Positions 7,862 to 16,484 of a stretch of 64,000 nucleotides of DNA are shown one piece after another. How positions within the stretch are numbered: position 1 is the stretch's first letter; every line of letters begins with the position of its first letter. A program made the position numbers and the translations under genes. The notes under the pieces were generated by a model. It had not been told where the DNA came from. It was given only the letters and a program-made list of their open reading frames with translations, and ran no database searches. Source of the DNA: Streptomyces sp. 846.5 (lineage in GTDB: Bacteria; Actinomycetota; Actinomycetes; Streptomycetales; Streptomycetaceae); NCBI RefSeq assembly GCF_004365705.1, contig NZ_SOBN01000001.1, positions 3,830,001-3,894,000 on the forward strand. The letters are read 5' to 3'.

Positions 7862-8578
7862 GTGACCACCGACAGCAGCACCGCGACGCCCGAACCGCAC
7901 CAGAACGGCCTGGCCACCCGGCTCAACTGGCTGCGCGCCGCCGTCCTGGGCGCCAACGACGGCATCGTCTCCACGGCCGGCCTGGTGGTCGGCGTCGCCG
8001 GGGCGACCAGCTCCGCCCAAACGCTGCTGACCGCCGGGCTGGCCGGGCTGCTGGCCGGCTCCCTGTCGATGGCGGCGGGCGAGTACGTCTCGGTCAGCAC
8101 CCAGCGCGACTCCGAGCAGGCCGCCCTGGACCTGGAACGCCTGGAACTGGACAGCACCCCCGAGGCGGAGCTCACCGAACTGGCCGGTCTGTACGAGCAG
8201 AAGGGCCTCACCCCGACCCTCGCCGCCGAGGTGGCCGAGGAGCTCACGGCCCATGACGCCCTGGGCGCCCACGCCGAGACCGAACTGGGCATCGACCCGG
8301 ACGAGCTCACCAACCCCTGGCACGCGGCCGGGGCGAGCTTCCTGGCCTTCACCGCCGGCGCCCTGCTGCCGCTGCTGGCGATGGTGCTGCCGCCTGCCTC
8401 GGTCCGGCTGTACGTCACGGTGGTGTCGGTGCTGGCGGCGCTGGCCCTGTGCGGCTGGGGCAGCGCGCGGCTGGGGCACGCTCCGGTCCGCGCCTCGATC
8501 CTGCGCAACGTCGCCGGCGGCGCGCTCGCGATGGGCGTCACCTACCTGGCCGGAACCCTGCTGGGAGCGGCCGACTGA
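7862..8578 (+). CDS. VIT1/CCC1-family Fe/Mn transporter
   Basis: 238 residues from GTG 7862. The motif NWLRAAVLGANDGIVSTAGL is diagnostic of the vacuolar-iron-transporter (VIT1/CCC1) family, which moves ferrous iron or manganese across membranes. Two N-terminal membrane helices (AGLVVGVAGA..., LLTAGLAGLLAGSLSMAAGEYVS), a long acidic cytoplasmic helix (residues about 85-150), then three C-terminal helices. A start at 7826 is also possible; the chosen one is closer to family length, though its ribosome binding site is weak. It follows GDPD by 46 bases. Confidence 0.92.
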   Translation: MTTDSSTATPEPHQNGLATRLNWLRAAVLGANDGIVSTAGLVVGVAGATSSAQTLLTAGLAGLLAGSLSMAAGEYVSVSTQRDSEQAALDLERLELDSTPEAELTELAGLYEQKGLTPTLAAEVAEELTAHDALGAHAETELGIDPDELTNPWHAAGASFLAFTAGALLPLLAMVLPPASVRLYVTVVSVLAALALCGWGSARLGHAPVRASILRNVAGGALAMGVTYLAGTLLGAAD

Positions 8579-8604
8579 TCGCAGCAGCCGGTGCCGACCT
8601 GCGG

Positions 8605-8635
8605 TTAGACCTCACCCCCCGGAATGGAGTATGGT
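8605..8635 (+). promoter_or_regulatory. Candidate promoter of tRNA-Asp copy 2
   Basis: TTAGAC (8605-8610) and TATGGT (8630-8635) are separated by 19 bases, 24 bases upstream of the tRNA. Plausible but not proven. Confidence 0.35.
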
Positions 8636-8658
8636 CTGGGAGTCGAACAGCACAGCCT

Positions 8659-8732
8659 GGCCTCGTGGAGCAGTTGGTTAGCTCGCCACCCTGTCAAGGT
8701 GGAGGTCGCGGGTTCAAGTCCCGTCGAGGTCG
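8659..8732 (+). tRNA. tRNA-Asp (anticodon GTC), copy 2
   Basis: 74-base cloverleaf identical to the copy at 348-421. It stands alone between the VIT transporter and bldC and is followed by a hairpin. Confidence 0.97.
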
Positions 8733-8737
8733 CAGTG

Positions 8738-8769
8738 ATCAGCCCGAGTCCTTACGGATTCGGGCTGAT
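8738..8769 (+). terminator. Hairpin after tRNA-Asp copy 2
   Basis: A 14-bp stem (one G-T mismatch) with a TTAC loop begins 5 bases after the tRNA. There is no strong T tract, but the position suggests termination or 3' processing. Confidence 0.7.
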
Positions 8770-8931
8770 GTGCTTTCCGGGTCCGCAGCACCTGTCACAC
8801 CCCACCTGTCACGCCTGTGACACAGGTCACTTATATTTTCCGGAGATACTCGCACGGAAACGCCTCATCGGCAGGCATCAATTTTATATGTACAATTGCA
8901 CCGGCTTAAAAAGCTCTCCTGACCAGCAAAA
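8770..8931. other. AT-rich intergenic stretch before bldC terminator
   Basis: This 160-base stretch is clearly less GC-rich than its surroundings (TTATATTTTCC, ATTTTATATGTACAATT). It contains overlapping TGTCAC / TGTGAC boxes at about 8793-8830. I see no gene in it. Confidence 0.4.
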
Positions 8932-8971
8932 AGAAGTCGCACCGAACCCGGCGGAGTTCGGTGCGACTTCT
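8932..8971. terminator. Perfect 16-bp hairpin downstream of bldC
   Basis: Arms 8932-8947 and 8956-8971 are perfectly complementary with an 8-base loop, 18 bases after the bldC stop. T-rich sequence on both sides makes it a good bidirectional terminator. Confidence 0.9.
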
Positions 8972-8988
8972 CTTGTCTTTCAGATGCC

Positions 8989-9195
8989 TCAGGCCTCGCT
9001 GCGCTGCTGCGGAATGCCCGCAAGCAGAGCACGGACCTCCGCCTCACGGTAGCGGCGGTGCCCACCGAGCGTACGGATCGACGTGAGCTTGCCGGCCTTG
9101 GCCCAGCGAGTGACCGTCTTGGGGTCAACGCGGAACATGGTGGCAACCTCAGCCGGCGTCAGCAGCGGTTCGGCGTCAGGGGTACGAGCGGTCAT
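8989..9195 (-). CDS. bldC: Developmental transcriptional regulator BldC
   Basis: 68 residues. It is a small MerR-like winged-helix protein: TPAEVATMFRVDPKTVTRW is the helix-turn-helix and SIRTLGGHRRYREAEVRALL is the wing and last helix. BldC binds DNA repeats cooperatively and delays the vegetative-to-aerial switch in Streptomyces. Length and sequence are those expected for the orthologue, without the effector domain of ordinary MerR proteins. ATG 9195 is preceded by GAGGAGG at an ideal distance. Its neighbours (valine dehydrogenase, DUF3073, purM, purF) keep the Streptomyces order. Confidence 0.98.
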   Translation of the reverse strand: MTARTPDAEPLLTPAEVATMFRVDPKTVTRWAKAGKLTSIRTLGGHRRYREAEVRALLAGIPQQRSEA

Positions 9196-9785
9196 GAGCG
9201 GCCTCCTCGGGAGAACCGAACCAACGCGGTTCTTTCCTTCAAATTCTGCACCTTGGTCTGCGATGCCCGAAATGGCATGCGCCGACCGAGTCGGTAATAG
9301 GACGAACGGCTTGTCCTCGGCACTACAACTACACCATCCGTCCAGCACCGACGGCCAAACCATCGGAATTGACCCTCACGGGCTCAAGCTCGACGGATGG
9401 CCATGGACCATGTCATAGCGGACAGTCACCCTTTAGTGACGATCAGTCATGACATGCCCAGACCCCCCGCGTCCCCCGCGAAGTCTCTCGATCCTCCGCA
9501 GATCTCCACAGGTTGTGGACACAATGATCTGCGGTGAGGCTGGTTGTCCTATTTTGACACCCTGAGAGTACTTCGCGTCAACGGTGAGTCACGTCACGTT
9601 CGTGGGGTATTGACCCGATCCAGGACGTTGGTCCTATGTGGGCGGGAGATAAGCCCCCGTGTGACGTATGAGGGAAGGATGCCATGCGTCCTCAGGGGTG
9701 GTCTGGTCCAACCCTGGCGTGAACTGTCGTGGCGGAACCCCGCCAGAGCTCTTGCGGCACATCCGTACCGTGAACCAAGAGGCCG
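9196..9785. other. 590-base intergenic region upstream of bldC
   Basis: No convincing gene is present. A short plus-strand reading frame from 9544 would run into the opposite gene and has no codon bias. The region holds a nested palindrome (9496-9534) and TTGACA/TTGACC-like boxes near 9554 and 9609. A long leader is usual for bldC-type developmental genes, so the bldC promoter should lie here. Confidence 0.5.
9496..9534. repeat. Nested palindrome in the bldC upstream region
   Basis: CCGCAGATC (9496-9504) is mirrored by GATCTGCGG (9526-9534), and inside it TCCACA (9505-9510) is mirrored by TGTGGA (9514-9519). The site is asymmetrically nested, with six extra bases on the right. It may be a protein-binding site or an RNA hairpin. 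Confidence 0.6.
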
Positions 9786-10742
9786 TCAGTTCGCGTACTG
9801 CAGCTCCTGCACCCGGCGCCAGCGCTCGGTCAGCGCGCGGTAGGAGCGGCCCGCCCGGGACCCGTCGCCCTCGCGCAGCGCCGCTATCCCCTCGGCGACC
9901 TCCTCGACCGAGCGGTCCCCCGCCAGTCCCTCCTCCGGGATGACGTCCACCAGGCCGCCGTAGTCCAGTTCCACCAGCGAACGGGGGTGGAACTCCTCCA
10001 GCCAGCGGCCGACCTCCTCCACCCCGGCGACCATCGGCCCCTCGTCCAGGGTGTCCCGGAGCACCCGGTAGCCGCGCGCGACCCTCCTGCGCGCCTGTGC
10101 CATGGGTGTCCGGTAGCGCATCACCGGCGCGGTCCGCCGCTTCACGCCCCCTGCGGGCTCCTCCGCGCCTTCCTCCGGACCGTTCACGCCCTCCGCGCCC
10201 TCCGGGTCGGCCCCGTCCGTCCAGCGGCCCGGCTCGAACTCCCGGTCCTCGGCGCCGAAGAGCAGGAACCAGCGCACCGGGACGTTCCAGGTCTCGGTGA
10301 GGATCCACGGCCGGCCGTCCGGGTTCTGCGCCCGCCAGCGGTCCCAGTCCGCCTCTGCCTGGGCCCTGACCCTCGCTGGTACCGCCGCGTCCAGCAACGG
10401 GGCGGGAAGCAGCTCCTGGAGCTCCTCCAGGGCCATCCAGGTCCGCAGCCGGGTCCGCCACGGGCAGAGGTAGACCACGCCGTCCGCCTCGTGGACGAAG
10501 GCCTCCCGGCTCTCCTGCTCGGGAACGGCCACCGGCGGCACCGCGATCAGGTCCGCCAGCCGCCGCCGCGCCTCCTCCAGGGCGGTCGCCCCGGCCACCG
10601 CCGCCGGGCCGCGCCGGGCCGCAGCGTAGCCCTGCCAGTAGGACCGCTCGGGCTCCCGAAAGGCAGCCAGCGGCTCGTACACGCGCAAGTACGCGGCGTA
10701 GGGAGGTCGTACCGAGGTCCGCAAGGTAGCCACGTCCCGCAT
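9786..10742 (-). CDS. Conserved Streptomycetaceae protein of unknown function next to bldC
   Basis: 318 residues, no signal peptide or membrane segment. The N-terminal part has the segment [20 protein letters not shown]; the middle ([20 protein letters not shown]) and the acidic linker (about residues 185-215) are followed by a C-terminal helical region with [12 protein letters not shown]. It has the genomic position of the hypothetical protein between bldC and valine dehydrogenase in S. coelicolor. ATG 10742 is chosen by resemblance to what I recall of homologues; an upstream start at 10796 has no better ribosome binding site. I do not recognise a function. Confidence 0.82.
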   Translation of the reverse strand: MRDVATLRTSVRPPYAAYLRVYEPLAAFREPERSYWQGYAAARRGPAAVAGATALEEARRRLADLIAVPPVAVPEQESREAFVHEADGVVYLCPWRTRLRTWMALEELQELLPAPLLDAAVPARVRAQAEADWDRWRAQNPDGRPWILTETWNVPVRWFLLFGAEDREFEPGRWTDGADPEGAEGVNGPEEGAEEPAGGVKRRTAPVMRYRTPMAQARRRVARGYRVLRDTLDEGPMVAGVEEVGRWLEEFHPRSLVELDYGGLVDVIPEEGLAGDRSVEEVAEGIAALREGDGSRAGRSYRALTERWRRVQELQYAN

Positions 10743-10831
10743 CGTCGCACGGCAGCCAGCAGCCGTCCTACGCTTCAGCCACAACGCCCGCACCACAGTC
10801 GCGGGCGCCGTCCGACAATGGAGTCACCACC

Positions 10832-11980
10832 GTGACCGATGTCAGTGAGCGTTCCGGCGTACTGCGCCGGATCTTCGCTTCCGAGTCCGAAGCGGCCCCC
10901 GGCGACAGCCACGAGCAGGTCGTCCTGTGCCACGACCGCGACAGCGGCCTCAAGGCCGTCATCGCCATCCACTCCACCGCCCTGGGCCCTGCCCTCGGCG
11001 GCACCCGGTTCCACCCCTACGCCTCCGAGGAGGAGGCGGTCCAGGACGCCCTGAACCTGGCCAGGGGGATGTCCTACAAGAACGCCCTGGCCGGCCTCGA
11101 CCTGGGCGGCGGCAAGGCCGTGATCATCGGCGATCCGGCCCCCCGCGCCGAGGGCGGCGACAAGAGCGAGGCGCTGCTGCGGGCCTACGGCCGCTTCGTC
11201 CAGTCCCTCGGCGGGCGCTACGTCACCGCCTGCGACGTCGGCACCTACGTCGCCGACATGGACGTGGTCGCGCGCGAGTGCGACTACGTGACCGGCCGCT
11301 CCCCGGAGAACGGCGGCGCCGGGGACTCCTCCGTGCTCACCGCCTTCGGGGTGTTCCAGGGCATGCGCGCCTCGGCCCAGCACCGCTGGGGCGCCCCCTC
11401 GCTGGAGGGCCGCCGGGTCGGCGTGGCCGGCATCGGCAAGGTGGGCCACTACCTGGTCCGGCACCTGGTGGAGGAGGGCGCCCGGGTGGTGGTCACCGAC
11501 GTCCGCGAGGACGCCGTCAACCGGGTCCGCGCCGCCCACCCGGAGGTGGAGGTGGTCGCCGACGCCGACGCGCTGATCCGCGCCGACCTGGACGTCTACG
11601 CCCCCTGCGCGCTCGGCGGCGCGCTTGACGACACCACCGTCCCGGCCCTCACCGCCGGAATCGTCTGCGGTGCGGCCAACAACCAACTGGCCCACCCCGG
11701 CGTCGAGAAGGACCTCGCCGACCGCGGGATCCTCTACGCGCCCGACTACGTGGTGAACGCGGGCGGTGTGATCCAGGTCGCCGACGAGATCCAGGGCTTC
11801 GTCTTCGAGCGGGCCAGGGCCAAGGCCGCGAAGATCTTCGACACCACCCTGGAGATCTTCGACCGGGCCCGGGCCGACGGCGTGCCCCCGGCCGTCTCCG
11901 CCGACCGCCTCGCCGAGCGCCGGATGGCCGACGTCGGCCGGCTCCGCTCGATCCTGCTCACCGGACCCCGGAAGCAGTAG
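10832..11980 (+). CDS. vdh: Valine/leucine dehydrogenase
   Basis: 382 residues. It catalyses NAD-dependent oxidative deamination of branched-chain amino acids to 2-oxo acids, feeding acyl-CoA precursors. The catalytic lysine lies in LGGGKAV (Lys 95) with the substrate-side Lys 83; GVAGIGKVG (197-205) is the nucleotide-binding loop; NNQLA and YVVNAGGVI are typical of Glu/Leu/Phe/Val dehydrogenases. It starts with GTG 10832. The bldC - unknown - vdh - DUF3073 order supports valine dehydrogenase rather than leucine dehydrogenase; substrate preference cannot be proven from sequence. Confidence 0.95.
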   Translation: MTDVSERSGVLRRIFASESEAAPGDSHEQVVLCHDRDSGLKAVIAIHSTALGPALGGTRFHPYASEEEAVQDALNLARGMSYKNALAGLDLGGGKAVIIGDPAPRAEGGDKSEALLRAYGRFVQSLGGRYVTACDVGTYVADMDVVARECDYVTGRSPENGGAGDSSVLTAFGVFQGMRASAQHRWGAPSLEGRRVGVAGIGKVGHYLVRHLVEEGARVVVTDVREDAVNRVRAAHPEVEVVADADALIRADLDVYAPCALGGALDDTTVPALTAGIVCGAANNQLAHPGVEKDLADRGILYAPDYVVNAGGVIQVADEIQGFVFERARAKAAKIFDTTLEIFDRARADGVPPAVSADRLAERRMADVGRLRSILLTGPRKQ

Positions 11981-12320
11981 CCCGACAGCCGATCGGACAA
12001 GAACCGCATTCTCACCTGACAGGGCCGTCCGAGGGATACGGAGTGCCCGGACGGGGGACAATCGTCCTGGAGCGCCCCCTTCCGGCGCTCCGGGACGACT
12101 CCTGCGAAAGCCACTCATTCCTGCCTTGACCTGCATCGATATGGTCACAACCCGAGCCGGGGTGCGGCATGTCGCACGGGCGGCGTACCGTACGGCCCTG
12201 TAAGCAGGTACCGTTATTGCTCTAAGGACCGACCCTCTCACTCCGGCGAGGGGTCGTTCCTCATCATGAACGCGTGTCAAGACTCGGGGCCATGAGCCCC
12301 GTCGTTGAGGGGGTCGAGCC
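11981..12320. other. Leader region of the DUF3073 gene
   Basis: 340 bases without a gene. It holds a hairpin near 12069-12093 (GGAGCGCC / GGCGCTCC) that probably terminates vdh, and a second imperfect stem at 12226-12237 / 12248-12260 in the likely 5' leader of the DUF3073 gene. No riboswitch class is recognised. Confidence 0.5.
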
Positions 12321-12581
12321 ATGGGGCGCGGCCGGGCCAAGGCCAAGCAGACAAAGGTCGCCCGCCAGCTGAAGTACGGCGACGTGGGTTTCGACCCGTC
12401 ACGTCTGGCCAACGAGCTGGGCGCATCGCCAACGAGGGAACCGGTGAATCCGGAGCCTCTTGATGACGATGAGGATGACGACGACGATCCGTACGCCTCG
12501 TACGCACAGTTGTACAACGGCGAGGACGACGACGAAGAAGAGGACGAGCCAGCGGGCCACCACGCCCGCAAACACGCTTGA
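12321..12581 (+). CDS. DUF3073 protein
   Basis: 86 residues. The basic N-terminus MGRGRAKAKQTKVARQLKY and the following FDPSRLANEL segment are the hallmark of DUF3073, a small actinobacterial family. The second half is extremely acidic (residues 47-76 rich in D and E), and the last residues are basic again (HHARKHA). It lies between vdh and purM as in Streptomyces. No enzymatic motif is present; the charge pattern would suit binding to RNA, ribosomes or basic proteins, but that is inference. Confidence 0.93.
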   Translation: MGRGRAKAKQTKVARQLKYGDVGFDPSRLANELGASPTREPVNPEPLDDDEDDDDDPYASYAQLYNGEDDDEEEDEPAGHHARKHA

Positions 12582-12628
12582 CCTCTTCGAGCCGACCGAA
12601 GAGCCGATCCGGTGCCGACCGGGTCGGC

Positions 12629-12654
12629 CCTTCGGCGTATCCGAACGCCGAAGG
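12629..12654. terminator. Hairpin between DUF3073 and purM
   Basis: CCTTCGGCGT and ACGCCGAAGG form a 10-bp stem with a 6-base loop in the convergent intergenic region; probable terminator for one or both genes. Confidence 0.7.
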
Positions 12655-12728
12655 CGGCTGAGCATGGGTTCGTGACGTGGACGGGGGCGCTGCCGTGACC
12701 GGCCGCGCCCCTCGTGCCCCCAACTCTC

Positions 12729-13814
12729 CTACTCCGCGTACGCGCCGTACAGAGCTGCGCCGCCGTCCGACCAGTCGCCGCCGCGTTCGACGATGTCGCC
12801 GAGCGGCCAGGCCTCGACGTCGCGGTCGGCCAGGACCGCCAGCACGGTGTCCACCGACTCGGCCGGGACCACGGCGACCATGCCGATGCCCATGTTCAGG
12901 GTCTTCTCGATCTCCAGGGTCTGCATCCGGCCCACCTGGGCCACGGTCTGGAACACCGGCAGCGGCGTCCAGGTGCCCCGGTCCAGCCGGGCGTGCAGGC
13001 CCTCGGGGATGACCCGGGCCAGGTTGGCGGCCAGACCGCCTCCGGTGACGTGCGAGAAGGCGTGGATCTCGGTGGCCCGGATCAGCGCCAGGCAGTCCAG
13101 CGAGTAGATCCTGGTCGGCTCCAGCAGCTCCTCGCCGAGGGTCCGGCCGAACTCCTCGACCTTGCGGTCCAGCTTCCAGCCGGCCTGGTTCAGCAGCACG
13201 TGCCGGACCAGCGAGTAGCCGTTGGAGTGCAGCCCGGAGGCGGCCATGGCGATGACCACGTCACCGGCCCGCACCCGCTCGGCGCCCAGCAGCGCGTCGG
13301 CCTCGACCACGCCGGTGCCGGCGCCGGCGACGTCGTACTCGTCCGGGCCGAGCAGCCCGGGGTGCTCGGCGGTCTCGCCGCCGACCAGGGCGCAGCCGGC
13401 CAGCACGCAGCCCTCGGCGATGCCCTTGACGATCTGGGCGACCCGCTCGGGGTGGACCTTGCCGACGCAGATGTAGTCGGTCATGAACAGCGGCTCGGCG
13501 CCGCACACCACCAGGTCGTCCACGACCATGCCGACCAGGTCGTGGCCGATGGTGTCGTGCTTGTCCATGGCGGCGGCAAGGGCGACCTTGGTGCCCACGC
13601 CGTCGGTCGCGGAGGCGAGCAGGGGGCGCTCGTACCGCTTCAGCGCGCTGGCGTCGAACAGCCCGGCGAAGCCGCCCAGGCCGCCGACGACCTCGGGCCT
13701 GGTGGCCTTGGAGACCCACTGCTTCATCAGCTCGACGGCGAGGTCGCCGTTCTCGATGGAGACTCCGGCGGCGGCATAGGTGGCGCCGCTGCCGGGGGTG
13801 GTCTGGTCGCTCAT
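12729..13814 (-). CDS. purM: Phosphoribosylformylglycinamidine cyclo-ligase (AIR synthetase)
   Basis: 361 residues. It closes FGAM to 5-aminoimidazole ribotide with ATP in de novo purine synthesis. Seen: TYAAAGVSIENGD at the N-terminus, ASATDGVGTKV (ATP-binding glycine region), MVVDDLVVCGAEPLFMTDY, LVGGETAEHPG, and SGLHSNGYSLVR, all conserved in PurM. ATG 13814 has AAAGGG about 9 bases upstream. It lies 101 bases downstream of purF on the same strand, as in Streptomyces, and the two may be co-transcribed. Confidence 0.98.
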   Translation of the reverse strand: MSDQTTPGSGATYAAAGVSIENGDLAVELMKQWVSKATRPEVVGGLGGFAGLFDASALKRYERPLLASATDGVGTKVALAAAMDKHDTIGHDLVGMVVDDLVVCGAEPLFMTDYICVGKVHPERVAQIVKGIAEGCVLAGCALVGGETAEHPGLLGPDEYDVAGAGTGVVEADALLGAERVRAGDVVIAMAASGLHSNGYSLVRHVLLNQAGWKLDRKVEEFGRTLGEELLEPTRIYSLDCLALIRATEIHAFSHVTGGGLAANLARVIPEGLHARLDRGTWTPLPVFQTVAQVGRMQTLEIEKTLNMGIGMVAVVPAESVDTVLAVLADRDVEAWPLGDIVERGGDWSDGGAALYGAYAE

Positions 13815-13915
13815 CAGAACGGCCCTTTCAACACTGCGGCGCGAAGCGCCTCGAATAGGGGTGGTGGTCGGGAGGGGGCACCCCCGGACGGAGTTTGGGG
13901 GAGGGTGGGCGAAAT

Positions 13916-15499
13916 TCAGGGGCGGCGCAGGGCGTCGGCGGCGCCGATGCCGCCGAGCATGGACTGCACGCCGTCGGCGTCGCTGCGGTTCTTCCCGGCG
14001 TTGCGCACCCCGGGAGCGCGGCCCGCCGAGGCGATCTCCGCCTCCAGCAGGTGCTTGCCGAGCAGCTGCGGGTCGGGCAGCTCCATCGGGTACTCGCCGT
14101 CGAAGCAGGCGCAGCAGAGCCGTTCCTTGGGCTGGTCGGTCGCCTCGACCATGCCCTCGGTGCTGATGAAGGCGAGCGAGTCCGCGCCCAGCGAGGCGCC
14201 GATCTCGTCCACCGACAGGCCGTTCGCTATCAACTCGGCCCGGGTGGCGAAGTCGATGCCGAAGAAGCAGGGCCACTTGATCGGCGGCGAGGAGATCCGG
14301 ATGTGCACCTCGGCGGCGCCGGCCTCGCGCAGCATCCGGACCAGGGCGCGCTGGGTGTTGCCGCGGACGATCGAGTCGTCCACGACGACCAGCCGCTTGC
14401 CCTTGATGACGTCCTTCAGCGGGTTCAGCTTGAGCCGGATGCCGAGCTGCCGGATGGTCTGGTTGGGCTGGATGAAGGTGCGCCCGACGTAGGCGTTCTT
14501 CACCAGGCCCGAGCCGTAGGGGATGCCGCTGGCCTCGGCGTAGCCGATGGCGGCCGGGGTGCCCGACTCCGGAGTCGCTATCACCAGGTCGGCCTCGGCC
14601 GGGGCCTCCTTGGCCAGCCGGCGGCCCATCTCGACCCGGGAGAGGTGCACATTGCGCCCGGCGATGGTGGTGTCCGGACGGGCCAGGTAGACGTACTCGA
14701 AGACGCAGCCCTTGGGCTTGGACTCGGCGAAGCGGGAGCTGCGCAGGCCGTTCTCGTCCACGGCGATGAGCTCGCCCGGCTCGACCTCGCGGATGAACGA
14801 GGCGCCGACGATGTCCAGCGCGGCCGTCTCGGAGGCGACGACCCAGCCACGCTCCAGGCGGCCCAGCACCAGCGGGCGGATGCCCTGCGGGTCGCGGGCC
14901 GCGTAGAGGGTCTGCTCGTCCATGAAGACCAGCGAGAAGGCGCCCTTGACCTGGGGCAGGATCTGCCGGGCGGTCTCCTCGATCGACAGGTCCGGGTAGC
15001 CGGCCAGCAGCGCCGTCACCAGGTCGGTGTCATTGGTGACCGCGGAGCGGCCGGAACGGGAGACGTGCTGCTCGCCGGGGAGCCGGGCGACCATCTCCGC
15101 CAGCTCGGCGGTGTTGACCAGGTTGCCGTTGTGGCCGAGGGCCAGCGAGCCCTGGGCGGTGGCCCGGAAGGTCGGCTGGGCGTTCTCCCACACCGAGGAG
15201 CCGGTGGTGGAGTAGCGGCAGTGGCCGACGGCGATGTGGCCGAGCAGCGAGCCGAGGGAGGTCTCGTCGAAGACCTGGGAGACCAGGCCCATGTCCTTGT
15301 AGACCAGGATCTGGGAGCCGTTGCTCACTGCGATGCCCGCGGACTCCTGTCCGCGGTGCTGCAGGGCGTACAGCCCGAAATAGGTGAGTTTGGCGACCTC
15401 TTCACCGGGGGCCCAGACACCGAAGACACCGCAGGCGTCCTGGGGGCCCTTCTCGCCGGGAAGGAGGTCATGGCTGAGTCGTCCGTCACCGCGTGGCAC
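13916..15499 (-). CDS. purF: Amidophosphoribosyltransferase
   Basis: 527 residues. It makes 5-phosphoribosylamine from PRPP and glutamine, the first committed step of purine synthesis. The N-terminal nucleophile is Cys 23 in DACGVFGVW, so a 22-residue propeptide is expected to be removed; ALQHRGQESAGIA and GHNGNLVN form the glutaminase site and VVVDDSIVRGNT the PRPP loop. Cysteines near the C-terminus (LCCACF) suggest the iron-sulfur cluster of the Bacillus-type enzyme. GTG 15499 is chosen over 15529 because it gives the N-terminus typical of Streptomyces PurF. Confidence 0.98.
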   Translation of the reverse strand: MPRGDGRLSHDLLPGEKGPQDACGVFGVWAPGEEVAKLTYFGLYALQHRGQESAGIAVSNGSQILVYKDMGLVSQVFDETSLGSLLGHIAVGHCRYSTTGSSVWENAQPTFRATAQGSLALGHNGNLVNTAELAEMVARLPGEQHVSRSGRSAVTNDTDLVTALLAGYPDLSIEETARQILPQVKGAFSLVFMDEQTLYAARDPQGIRPLVLGRLERGWVVASETAALDIVGASFIREVEPGELIAVDENGLRSSRFAESKPKGCVFEYVYLARPDTTIAGRNVHLSRVEMGRRLAKEAPAEADLVIATPESGTPAAIGYAEASGIPYGSGLVKNAYVGRTFIQPNQTIRQLGIRLKLNPLKDVIKGKRLVVVDDSIVRGNTQRALVRMLREAGAAEVHIRISSPPIKWPCFFGIDFATRAELIANGLSVDEIGASLGADSLAFISTEGMVEATDQPKERLCCACFDGEYPMELPDPQLLGKHLLEAEIASAGRAPGVRNAGKNRSDADGVQSMLGGIGAADALRRP

Positions 15500-15599
15500 G
15501 CCACCGAGTCTAGGGCAGTCCGGCGGCATCGGCCGAACAGGGGACAGCCGCAGGTTACGCAGCGGATCGCTGACGCGCGTAGATTTCGGGCGAAACGGA

Positions 15600-16436
15600 T
15601 CAGCCCATCACCGGGAGTAGCGAGGAAAGATCACTGCGCTCCCCCGAGGCCGTGAGTTGCGCCACGTCCAGCAGCTCCGACCAGGCGACCCGGCCGGTCG
15701 CCAGCCGGATCCAGGGCAGCGGCGCCGTCTCGACCACATTGGGCGGGGTGCCCCGGGTGTGGCGGGGGCCGGCCACGCACTGGACCACGGCGAACGGCGG
15801 GATGCGCAGCTCCACGGAGCCGCCGGGGGCCTGCGCGGCCAGGGCGTCGGCGAGCAGCCGGGTGGCGGCGGCCAGCGCCTGCCGGTCGTGCGGGATCTCG
15901 GTGCCCAGGGCGTCGGCGAGGTCGTCGCCGTGGACGACGGTCTCCAGGAGGCGGGTGACCAGATAGTCGGAGAGCAGCATCGGGCCGTAGCGGGTGGGCA
16001 GGGCCAGGCCGGGGGCGTGCTCCTCGGTGAGGGTCTTCGACAGGAGGTCGGCGGCGCGGTCGAACTCGGCGGCGACCTGGTCCGGGCTGCCGCCGAAGGC
16101 GTCGGCCGCGTACTCCCGGACGCCCTCGTCGATCGCCGCTGCGGCGCTGCGGGTGCCGGTGACCCAGGAGGTCAGTGAGAGCAGCTCGGCGCCGGCCGGG
16201 ACGTCGGCGCCGAGGTTCTTCGGCACCCAGTCCAGGACGAAGCCCAGATGGGCCACCAGCTCCCTGACCCGCCACCCGCCGAGGCGGGTGGGCCGGGCCA
16301 GCAGCGCCTCGGCCGCGTCGTCCGCGCACAGGCTGTGGACGGCGGCGCGGAGCACCTCCGTCTGGGCGGCGAGGGCGGCCCGGGTGCGGGCGGGGTGGTA
16401 GCTGCGGGCCCGGGGCTTGCGGTCGGCTGGCGGCAT
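15600..16436 (-). CDS. Maleylpyruvate isomerase-type, mycothiol-dependent family protein
   Basis: 278 residues. The N-terminal four-helix part (RAAVHSLCADDAAEALLARP..GGWRVRELVAHLGF, residues 30-70) belongs to the DinB/MDMPI_N fold of mycothiol-dependent isomerases, with His in the LVAHLGF motif; RLLETVVHGDDLADALG carries the second His pair. The C-terminal 90 residues resemble an SCP2/MDMPI_C-type domain. Substrate unknown. No ribosome binding site precedes ATG 16436; instead TAGTCT (16444-16449) lies 7 bases upstream, as for a leaderless mRNA. It precedes purF by 100 bases. Confidence 0.85.
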   Translation of the reverse strand: MPPADRKPRARSYHPARTRAALAAQTEVLRAAVHSLCADDAAEALLARPTRLGGWRVRELVAHLGFVLDWVPKNLGADVPAGAELLSLTSWVTGTRSAAAAIDEGVREYAADAFGGSPDQVAAEFDRAADLLSKTLTEEHAPGLALPTRYGPMLLSDYLVTRLLETVVHGDDLADALGTEIPHDRQALAAATRLLADALAAQAPGGSVELRIPPFAVVQCVAGPRHTRGTPPNVVETAPLPWIRLATGRVAWSELLDVAQLTASGERSDLSSLLPVMG

Positions 16437-16484
16437 ATGAGCGAGACTAGGTCCGAATCCCGCTTGCCACCAGGACATTGGGGC

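Noticed and set aside
8659-8800. Integration site of a genomic island at tRNA-Asp copy 2
   Set aside because: No integrase, no direct repeat of the tRNA 3' end nearby; the flanks are core genes.
9544-9843. Possible small gene in the bldC upstream region
   Set aside because: No ribosome binding site and codon bias, and its end overlaps the opposite-strand conserved gene.
13895-15655. 586-codon plus-strand frame opposite purF
   Set aside because: Antisense shadow of purF; purF has clear motifs and a normal length.
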